From Candidatus Peregrinibacteria bacterium (lineage in GTDB: Bacteria; Patescibacteriota; Gracilibacteria; UM-FILTER-43-11), in NCBI GenBank assembly GCA_030618315.1, contig JAUXDO010000059.1:1-7197 (forward strand): a DNA stretch of 7,197 nucleotides. Direction: 5' to 3'. Shown in pieces: positions 1-5,026 of this stretch; position 1 is the stretch's first letter; each line of letters begins with the position of its first letter. The position numbers and the translations under genes are program-made. Below the pieces are notes generated by a model that saw nothing but the letters and a program-made list of their open reading frames with translations, was not told the DNA's origin and did not search any database.

Positions 1-165
1 CGAAAAAAGACCTCAAAAAAGCAAACATTTTAACTGTCCTTTAAAATTCGGAATCCTAAAATTCCAGTTAACTAAACAAAAACTTAACTACAGTGTCCTA
101 AATGTCTGAAAGTACTACATTATGCGACGAAATGACGAAATAACGTTTAACGAAATAACTTTTTA
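1..165. other. Intergenic edge region, no confident gene
   Basis: No gene can be called here. Plus-frame 3 stays open from the edge to a TAA at 42-44 (ending ...ANILTVL), plus-frame 1 ends at 31-33, and a minus-strand ATG at 26-28 opens a frame running off the window (MFAFLRSFF). None is long enough to judge. An 8-bp direct repeat TAAAATTC lies at 42-49 and 57-64. An inverted repeat TTAACTG (30-36) / CAGTTAA (65-71) encloses a smaller one, GGAAT (50-54) / ATTCC (61-65). This could be a weak terminator after the lysyl-tRNA synthetase gene, but there is no convincing U-tract. Just after the stop of that gene, 134-161 reads as four degenerate 7-bp units (GACGAAA, TAACGTT, TAACGAA, ATAACTT), like the heptamer arrays elsewhere in the window. 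Confidence 0.5.
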
Positions 166-2382
166 TTACAACCCTATTTCACCTGCTATCTCCTTCATGG
201 CATCAAGGGCTATTTGGAGGAATTCGCCTAGTTCTAAGCCGATTAATTCACATTCTTTTACGACTTCCCGATTTACTTTTGCCGCGAAAGATTTGTCTTT
301 GAATTTCTTTTTAATTGATTTTACCTCTACATCTTTTAGGCTTTTGTCCGGTCGCATAAGGCCATATGCGTAAATAAGCCCTGTGATTGTTTCACCGCAA
401 GCAAGTGCATGCTGGAATCTGGTTGTGCGTTTTTTGTCTAAATAATCACCGCATTCTGTTCCATAAGTATGAGATACAATTACTTCGATTAATTCATCGG
501 TTACCCCTGCGTCTTTTAGAATTTGTTTGCATAATACGCCATGGTTTTTAACGTCGTTTTTTGTTACATCAAAATCAATGTCGTGGATTAGCCCTGCGAT
601 TCCCCATAGCTCCTCATCCTCTCCAAAATGTTTGGCGAGCTTGCGTAATATTGCTTCGGATTCGATTGAGTGCATTTTGATAGCGGGATCTTTGATATTC
701 TCGTCCAAAAGTGATTTGGCTTGTTCGTAGCTGATCCCCGCTTCCATTGGTTCGTCTATTATCACATTATTAGGTTCGTCGGATGTGGTGGATGCAATGT
801 TTTGCCCTTCTTTAAGTCGATTAATAACAAAATCTTTATTCAATGCAGATAAAAACCAACCTACTTGTGGGCCGTATTCTTTTCCTAAAAAGAGGTTGTA
901 GATTGCAGGAAAACAGATTTTTGGACCGAATTTTTCATCACTTTTTACAATTTCATGTATTTTTCCATGAATTAATTCACCATCCCATTTATCAATTGAT
1001 GAGAGCTTGTCTGATAATGACTTAAGGAATTCCTTTTGGATATCGGTTAATTCGCTTGCAGATTCAGGTAATGAATCCTGCAACTTGTAAATATATCTTT
1101 CAGGAGCATAAGTTTCTATCCATTGTTTCGCGTATTTTATGCGTAAATCAATTTCATCACGGTCGGCATCAGTAAGCTCAGAACCTTTCATTTTTGCAAC
1201 TTCTTCATAAACATCAAGTCTTGGGATTTGAATAATAAAAACTAATTGTGAGAATCTTGGTAAAAATCTTTCAGTTGGTTTCTCATCGGATATCTGACTG
1301 AGTTCAAAACAGCGCGCGAGGTCGGTTTGAAGTGTGTCTTTCTCACCTTTTTCAAAGTACCACTTTGCTGATTCATCATGCTGGTCAAATAGCCTTGGGA
1401 TTGTGTCTCCTTCCGGATCGAATTCAATTGGCTGGTTAGGTTTTTTGGCAATCATCAGGTATCGGAGAATTTCCGGTGGTACCAGATTGGCAATATCACG
1501 AGCTGATTGACCAAGGCCTTTTGAGGCGCTCATCTTTTTACCTCCGATAAGGAAAAATTCGTATGGAACATTGAATGGAACATCAGTTTTGGATATTTCA
1601 TTACAAATTGCTACACCAATATCATGTGAGCCTCCTGCGGCATTGTGGTCCTTACCAGAACCTTCGATTGTAACATTGTAAACATCCCATTTAGCAGGCC
1701 ATTCAACCTTCCACGTGAGCTTTGCATTGCCATCAAATGGTGAAATTTCTCCCTCATGTTCGCATCCAACTGCCCACGTTACCTTATTTTTTGTGCAGAC
1801 GTATTTAACTTTTTTGCCGTCGAAAGATATGACATCTGTTGAACCGATTTTTCCGCATTTTTCACAGATGATTGATACTGGTGACCAATGTTCGGGCTTA
1901 TCTGAGCCGGAAATACGTTTGTAGATTTCCCTGATTTCATTATTTTTTGTAAGTCCGATGCGTATCCAATCATTCATTTTCCCGGAGAGGTATGCGTCTT
2001 TTGCGTGTGGAATTTCGGGATCGAAACCAATTTCTTTAATAATTCCTAAAAAAGTTTTTCCGTAATATTCCGCAAAATTTTCCGCCTCACCGTCTGGTGA
2101 TGGGACTGTATACAGGGGCTTGCCCATATGTTCATCAAAACCTTTTCCTTCTAATTCCTTTGGCATGCCGTCCATTGGATCAAAGTCGTTGAACTCAAAA
2201 ACAAAACGTCCTTTTTTACCTTTTTCATTTAGGACTTGTGCCAGTATTCCGTGAATTACAACGCCTCTAAGTGAACCGACATGAACCGGTCCGGATAGGG
2301 TTTTTTCATCACGTAAGATGAACTCGTCTTTATCGGGATAAGTTTTGATAATTTCATCTGCGATTTCGTCTACCCAGAACAT
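166..2382 (-). CDS. lysK: Class I lysyl-tRNA synthetase fused to a C-terminal HD-domain phosphohydrolase
   Basis: The protein has 738 residues. Residues 1 to about 527 are a class I lysyl-tRNA synthetase, which charges tRNA-Lys with lysine in the cytoplasm. The HIGH-type motif is HVGS at 34-37 within GPVHVGSLRG, and the KMSKS-type motif is KMSAS at 283-287. A zinc-finger-like set, C173-x2-C176, C196 and C207/H209, lies between them. The helical C-terminal domain seems complete, ending with GPQVGWFLSALNKDFVINRL near 504-523. A polar linker (about 525-547) leads to a second domain (about 548-738) of the HD phosphohydrolase superfamily: H571, the HD pair H600-D601, then H614 and H638. The later conserved segment reads ACGETITGLI (661-670), with Glu663 where I expect Asp in relatives, and is followed by RPDKSLKDVEVKS. 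That tail resembles stand-alone HDIG hydrolases of about 185 residues. Class I LysRS normally has about 500-550 residues, so the extra 200 are unusual. The frame is unbroken. The ATG at 2382 is chosen because the N-terminus fits the family; no Shine-Dalgarno precedes it. The HD substrate is unknown. Confidence 0.93.
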   Translation of the reverse strand: MFWVDEIADEIIKTYPDKDEFILRDEKTLSGPVHVGSLRGVVIHGILAQVLNEKGKKGRFVFEFNDFDPMDGMPKELEGKGFDEHMGKPLYTVPSPDGEAENFAEYYGKTFLGIIKEIGFDPEIPHAKDAYLSGKMNDWIRIGLTKNNEIREIYKRISGSDKPEHWSPVSIICEKCGKIGSTDVISFDGKKVKYVCTKNKVTWAVGCEHEGEISPFDGNAKLTWKVEWPAKWDVYNVTIEGSGKDHNAAGGSHDIGVAICNEISKTDVPFNVPYEFFLIGGKKMSASKGLGQSARDIANLVPPEILRYLMIAKKPNQPIEFDPEGDTIPRLFDQHDESAKWYFEKGEKDTLQTDLARCFELSQISDEKPTERFLPRFSQLVFIIQIPRLDVYEEVAKMKGSELTDADRDEIDLRIKYAKQWIETYAPERYIYKLQDSLPESASELTDIQKEFLKSLSDKLSSIDKWDGELIHGKIHEIVKSDEKFGPKICFPAIYNLFLGKEYGPQVGWFLSALNKDFVINRLKEGQNIASTTSDEPNNVIIDEPMEAGISYEQAKSLLDENIKDPAIKMHSIESEAILRKLAKHFGEDEELWGIAGLIHDIDFDVTKNDVKNHGVLCKQILKDAGVTDELIEVIVSHTYGTECGDYLDKKRTTRFQHALACGETITGLIYAYGLMRPDKSLKDVEVKSIKKKFKDKSFAAKVNREVVKECELIGLELGEFLQIALDAMKEIAGEIGL

Positions 2383-2391
2383 AGCTTACGA

Positions 2392-2422
2392 TTTAACATT
2401 TATCATTTAACATTTATCATTT
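2392..2422. repeat. Heptamer tandem array before the LysRS start
   Basis: On the plus strand this reads TTTAACA, TTTATCA, TTTAACA, TTTATCA, then TTT. It is a perfect 14-bp duplication that also shows an inner 7-bp period with one change per unit. It ends 9 nt upstream of the LysRS ATG, where a ribosome binding site would normally sit. Similar 7-bp arrays with other unit sequences precede the other three large minus-strand genes. Confidence 0.85.
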
Positions 2423-2466
2423 GGTGTTATCTACCAAATAACCTCAAAAAGGATAGCAGGTGGTAG
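2421..2466 (-). promoter_or_regulatory. Possible leader with mutually exclusive hairpins upstream of LysRS
   Basis: Several short inverted repeats overlap in what would be the 5' leader of the LysRS gene. TTGGT (2421-2425) pairs with ACCAA (2433-2437). GTTAT (2426-2430) pairs with ATAAC (2438-2442). CTACC (2431-2435) pairs with GGTAG (2462-2466), helped by ACCT (2441-2444) with AGGT (2458-2461). The pairings compete for the same bases, as in switch-like leaders. The stems are only 5 bp, so chance is a real alternative. No known riboswitch or T-box consensus was recognised. Confidence 0.22.
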
Positions 2467-2532
2467 GGGTTAGTGGCAAAGGAATTTTAACCTTTTTATT
2501 TTATTGTCTGAACTGCTGATTCACGTTGAATT

Positions 2533-2790
2533 CTATTATAGAACCCCCTGCACCCCTTTTTCCATATAATCAATTATTATCCCCCTTATCAAGGGGAGGG
2601 GGTAGGTAGTTATAATTAGGTAGTTATAATAAGGTGATTTTGTAATTAGCATTTGTTTAAGTAACTAGTTATACAAAATTACAAATTTCTCTACTAAATT
2701 TTTATTATCATTCATCAATCCCAAAATACTTCCCCCTGATAAGGGGGATGATAAATGAATGATTGAATGATAAAGGGGGTTTTATAATAG
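2533..2790. mobile_element. Nested palindromic (foldback, MITE-like) element of about 258 bp
   Basis: The ends are 17-bp inverted repeats with 16 matches: CTATTATAGAACCCCCT at 2533-2549 and its near complement at 2774-2790. Inside lies a second inverted pair of 20 bp with 18 matches, 2572-2591 and 2737-2756, containing CCCCCTTATCA. Each inner copy is itself a small hairpin: at 2731-2748 the arms TCCCCCT and AGGGGGA enclose a GATA loop, and at 2582-2596 CCCCTT pairs with AAGGGG. A third pair, TTTGTAATT (2639-2647) and AATTACAAA (2677-2685), flanks the central palindrome TAACTAGTTA (2662-2671). All pairs centre on about 2662-2666, so the whole segment is one degenerate long palindrome. It has no coding capacity. 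A TA dinucleotide near each end (2534-2535, 2788-2789) could be a mariner/IS630-type target duplication, but that is weak. A non-mobile structured repeat is possible. Confidence 0.55.
2603..2630. repeat. Two-fold 14-bp tandem repeat (heptamer pairs) inside the foldback element
   Basis: The unit TAGGTAGTTATAAT occurs twice without a mismatch (2603-2616 and 2617-2630). It is followed by a decayed heptamer AAGGTGA. It can be read as alternating 7-mers TAGGTAG and TTATAAT, the same 14 = 2 x 7 layout seen at 2392-2419. TTATAAT resembles a bacterial -10 box on the plus strand, but no good -35 partner or downstream gene supports a promoter here. Confidence 0.8.
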
Positions 2791-2860
2791 GCAAATCTGA
2801 AATCGTAAATCAACCCCCTACAAGGATTGTTGGGCGGGATAAAAAGCGTGTATGATTCAG

Positions 2861-3013
2861 CTACTCGCCATCAATTATTACTGATGCATTGAACATTTTT
2901 ATTGGGCTTTTTGGCGCATCGTCAATTGGTTGTTTCCACACATAAACACCATAGCCCACAATCAGCGCGGTTAATATGGTTGTGACTACGATTATAAGGA
3001 TTTCTCGTTTCAT
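2861..3013 (-). CDS. Small single-pass membrane protein, unknown function
   Basis: This 50-residue reading frame runs from ATG (3011-3013) to TAG (2861-2863). It starts MKREILIIVVTTILTALIVG, a short basic N-terminus followed by a hydrophobic stretch at about residues 5-25. Then comes YVWKQPIDDAP and a polar tail ending SVIIDGE. That is the layout of a signal-anchor protein with a short exported C-terminal part, or of a lipid-free secreted peptide. No Cys is present, so it is not a lipoprotein. No Shine-Dalgarno is seen. It diverges from the lipoprotein gene, with 83 bp between the two starts. I do not recognise a named family. Its composition (TM segment in the right place, charged ends, complete ORF in an otherwise gene-free gap) favours a real gene, but 50 codons is short enough for chance. 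Confidence 0.55.
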   Translation of the reverse strand: MKREILIIVVTTILTALIVGYGVYVWKQPIDDAPKSPIKMFNASVIIDGE

Positions 3014-3035
3014 TAATGTAATATTAACAATTTTT

Positions 3036-3064
3036 TTGCAATAAGCACATTTTTTGTATATAGT
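3036..3064 (+). promoter_or_regulatory. Predicted sigma-70-type promoter of the lipoprotein gene
   Basis: TTGCAA at 3036-3041 (4 of 6 to TTGACA) and TATAGT at 3059-3064 (5 of 6 to TATAAT) are separated by exactly 17 bp. Transcription would begin near 3071, leaving a leader of about 26 nt with no Shine-Dalgarno. Two further TATAAT hexamers follow at 3081-3086 and 3091-3096. The second touches the ATG and would place the transcript start inside the gene, so it is less likely to be the working box. In DNA this AT-rich, such matches are partly expected by chance. Confidence 0.4.
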
Positions 3065-3096
3065 ATGCGCGTTTTATTAATATAATTTTTTATAAT

Positions 3097-3609
3097 ATGA
3101 ATAGTAAATATTTAAGCTTTATTGCTTTGGCAGTTGTTAGCGTTCTTTTGATTGGCTGTGGTGGTACATCAGGAACTATTGATAGTTTTGAAAAAATCTC
3201 AAAAGCTATTGAGTCCGGTAAATCAATGAAGTGTGTAATTTCAATGGCAGATGCGAATGCAGGAATTCCTATGGATATGGTGTATTGGGTAAAAGGAAAA
3301 GACATGAGGATTGAATCAACTGTACAGGGAATGTCCAATACTATGGTTCAAAAAGGTGATACATCATACATGCGTCCACAAGCTATGTTTGGCGGTAAAT
3401 CAGATTGTGATTGGGTTTCCATTGATGATTCTGATGAAGATTATGATGATAGCGAAGAGGATTTTGATTTTGAATTATATGATAATGACCCAATATATAA
3501 TGTAAAATGTTTTGCAGAGTCATTTGGAGCTGATAAGTTTGATGTTTCAGGAAAGGTTTGTACTATGGAGGAGATGATGGGTGCTATGATGGGTGGATTT
3601 GGAATGTAA
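3097..3609 (+). CDS. Putative lipoprotein with acidic and Met-rich segments
   Basis: The 170-residue product has a lysine-containing N-terminus, a hydrophobic core (about residues 5-19) and the lipobox L18-I19-G20-C21, so it should be lipidated on Cys21 and anchored outside the cytoplasmic membrane. The mature part contains SGKSMKCVISM (40-50), then VYWVKGKDMRIES (62-74) and a repeat-like GDTSYMRP, suggesting beta strands. I recall similar small extracytoplasmic proteins in CPR and DPANN genomes, often with no assigned role, loosely like the LolA/LppX fold; this is a weak inference. Four cysteines (46, 104, 138, 155) remain after lipidation and could form two disulfides. Residues 108-131 are almost all Asp, Glu and Ser with a few aromatics, and the C-terminus is Met-rich (MEEMMGAMMGGFGM). 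Both could bind metal ions, but that is speculative. The only sizeable plus-strand gene here, it converges on pfp across a shared terminator. Confidence 0.85.
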   Translation: MNSKYLSFIALAVVSVLLIGCGGTSGTIDSFEKISKAIESGKSMKCVISMADANAGIPMDMVYWVKGKDMRIESTVQGMSNTMVQKGDTSYMRPQAMFGGKSDCDWVSIDDSDEDYDDSEEDFDFELYDNDPIYNVKCFAESFGADKFDVSGKVCTMEEMMGAMMGGFGM

Positions 3610-3621
3610 TATGGATTACAA

Positions 3622-3661
3622 ATAAAAACCTGCTCTGATGAAAGTTGGAACGGGTTTTTAT
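3622..3661. terminator. Bidirectional intrinsic terminator between the lipoprotein gene and pfp
   Basis: The arms 3622-3635 and 3648-3661 pair over 14 positions with one C-A mismatch (3633/3650) and one T-G wobble (3631/3652), leaving a 12-nt loop. The outer arm is ATAAAAACC against GGTTTTTAT, so an A-tract and a T-tract flank the GC part on both strands. It lies 12 nt after the lipoprotein stop and 10 nt after the pfp stop on the other strand, which fits a shared terminator for converging genes. Confidence 0.65.
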
Positions 3662-3671
3662 ATATCACTTT

Positions 3672-4898
3672 TTAATCACTAGCTAAAATTTTCTCAAGGT
3701 CATAGTCTTCAGGATTTTTAACCAGTTTACTGACCTCTTTGTAATCTTTCTTTTTTAGATAATGCATATTGGCAAAGGCTAGTTGGTAATCCTGAGCGTC
3801 TACATCTACAAGTCTTGTTTTAATCTTCCCCGTCTTTGCGTCTGTAATGTCTTTTAAATATAATGGGGAAAATTCTCCGTTGGCTTTAGCGATTACAATA
3901 CAGCCCGTATGTCCTTCGTCATAAAGTTTTTTAACCCCCATTCCTAGCATTGTGCAGTAATTCATATCAAACGCAGTTGGATGACATGAACGGATTGAGT
4001 AGCCTATTTCGACAGGTCGGCTTTTAACATCTATGCCTAATTCTTTTAATTTTCTTTGTAAAAGTACGTTGAGAATGTGGGCTTTGGAAACGATTCCAAG
4101 TTCGGGATGTCCGTGATCGTCAAATGTAAAATTAATTCCAGAATTTAGAATTTCATCTTTCTCCATAAAGTGAAATACTCCTTCACCTACCATTATCGCG
4201 CCGTAATTGATATCAGATGCTTTTCTTTTGAGAATTGATGAAAGCATCATATCAATGATTTTGTTGAATGTGATTTTTTTACCCCTGAACATCTCAGGAA
4301 TAATTACAAGAGGGTAGTGACATGCTGTTCCTATTTCGAAAGCAAGATGCCCTGCCTCTCTTCCCATTACAGAAACCACAAACCAGTTCCCACTGCTTCT
4401 GGCGTCTTCATAAACAGTTTGTGCGATGCTTGTTCCTTCATTTTTTGCAGTTTGAAAGCCAAATGTAGGAAGCCTATCTGGGAGGGGTAAATCATTATCA
4501 ATTGTTTTTGGAACGTGAATATTTTTGATATCCACCTTTTCTTTGTTAAGAAACTTTGTGATGCGGTTGGCGGTAGCAGCTGTATCATCTCCACCGATTG
4601 TTACGAGCAGTTTTACATTATTTTTGGTGAAAAATTTTGTGTTGAATTCAGAATCTTTTGGTTTATATCGGCTCATTCTAAGTACACTTCCTCCACGATT
4701 ATAAATATAATCCGCGTAGTCGAAATCAAATTCTACAGTTTTAGGCTTGTCTGAAAATATAGTTTTGGTTCCTTCGTTAAATCCAATAACACGCCAATCC
4801 TCTTTAAGAAATGACTTTGCAATCGAGCTGATTACAGAATTTATTCCCGGAGCCGGGCCACCACTGCATAATATTGCGACTGTGTTCTTTTCTTTCAT
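3672..4898 (-). CDS. pfp: 6-phosphofructokinase, probably pyrophosphate-dependent
   Basis: The 408-residue protein is a PfkA-superfamily enzyme that phosphorylates fructose 6-phosphate to fructose 1,6-bisphosphate. Visible motifs are the phosphoryl-donor loop SGGPAPGINS (12-21), GGDD (102-105), PKTIDND (130-136) with the catalytic Asp134, MGRE (178-181), PEMF (201-204) for sugar binding, and GYSIRSCHPTAFD (299-311). Asp105 and Lys131 replace the two glycines that admit ATP in Escherichia coli PfkA (GGDG and PGTIDND). This is the established signature of pyrophosphate-dependent enzymes, whose reaction is readily reversible. A non-PPi donor cannot be ruled out from sequence alone. The length is typical of the longer PPi-PFK clades. 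The ATG at 4898 starts directly before the conserved N-terminal strand (TVAILCSGG). It lies last in the fba-gap-pfp series, 128 bp downstream of gap. There is no Shine-Dalgarno; a heptamer array begins 7 nt upstream. Confidence 0.93.
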   Translation of the reverse strand: MKEKNTVAILCSGGPAPGINSVISSIAKSFLKEDWRVIGFNEGTKTIFSDKPKTVEFDFDYADYIYNRGGSVLRMSRYKPKDSEFNTKFFTKNNVKLLVTIGGDDTAATANRITKFLNKEKVDIKNIHVPKTIDNDLPLPDRLPTFGFQTAKNEGTSIAQTVYEDARSSGNWFVVSVMGREAGHLAFEIGTACHYPLVIIPEMFRGKKITFNKIIDMMLSSILKRKASDINYGAIMVGEGVFHFMEKDEILNSGINFTFDDHGHPELGIVSKAHILNVLLQRKLKELGIDVKSRPVEIGYSIRSCHPTAFDMNYCTMLGMGVKKLYDEGHTGCIVIAKANGEFSPLYLKDITDAKTGKIKTRLVDVDAQDYQLAFANMHYLKKKDYKEVSKLVKNPEDYDLEKILASD

Positions 4899-4905
4899 TC
4901 TTAAA

Positions 4906-4947
4906 GATTTAAGTTGTAAGTTGTAAGATTTAAGTCTGTATGTTGTA
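4906..4947. repeat. Heptamer tandem array before the pfp start
   Basis: On the plus strand the units are GATTTAA, GTTGTAA, GTTGTAA, GATTTAA, then the decayed GTCTGTA and TGTTGTA. The first four (4906-4933) are clear and arranged as a mirror, A-B-B-A. The array lies 7 nt from the pfp ATG. A separate six-base repeat, TGAAAC twice then TGACAC, follows at 4951-4968. Confidence 0.8.
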
Positions 4948-5013
4948 TCCTGAAACTGAAACTGACACTAGTTATAATTTTAGTTTGAGTCCCAGCTTGA
5001 GTGTGAGGATACA
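4944..5013 (-). other. Inverted repeat in the gap-pfp intergenic region
   Basis: TGTATCCT (4944-4951) and AGGATACA (5006-5013) are perfect 8-bp inverted copies, and ACACT (4965-4969) pairs with AGTGT (5000-5004) inside them. The transcript downstream of gap could fold here into a long hairpin with a large one-sided bulge. It could serve mRNA processing or weak termination between gap and pfp. No T-tract follows, so it is not a standard terminator. Confidence 0.25.
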
Positions 5014-5026
5014 GTGTAGCCTTATA

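Noticed and set aside
1..44. 3' end of a plus-strand gene (frame 3 ending ANILTVL) or 5' end of a minus-strand gene (MFAFLRSFF from 28)
   Set aside because: Nine to fourteen codons cannot be told from chance, and the options exclude each other; there is no homology to rely on.
122..373. Plus-strand ORF of 83 residues overlapping the end of the LysRS gene
   Set aside because: It lies mostly antisense to the conserved HD domain and has a composition typical of a shadow frame. Other plus-strand ORFs over lysK, pfp, gap and fba were rejected for the same reason.
166..730. HD domain as a separate overlapping gene with its own start
   Set aside because: The frame continues from LysRS without a stop. 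An internal ATG exists near the linker (Met546), but nothing such as an SD or promoter supports separate initiation.
2383..2530. T-box or known riboswitch upstream of the synthetase gene
   Set aside because: No T-box core sequence or known aptamer pattern is visible, and the stems are very short.
2593..2602. G-quadruplex at GGGGAGGGGG
   Set aside because: Only two long G-tracts are close together; four would be needed with short loops, and hairpin pairing with the C-runs is more likely.
3091..3096. TATAAT directly before the lipoprotein ATG as the -10 box
   Set aside because: Transcription would start inside the coding region; the TTGCAA-17-TATAGT pair further upstream fits better.
3090..3338. 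Minus-strand ORF of 82 residues opposite the lipoprotein gene
   Set aside because: The plus strand has a signal peptide, a lipobox and a promoter; the minus frame shows no recognisable features.
3441..3668. Minus-strand ORF of 75 residues covering the terminator
   Set aside because: It is antisense to the acidic region, with Ser-rich shadow composition, and runs through the terminator hairpin.
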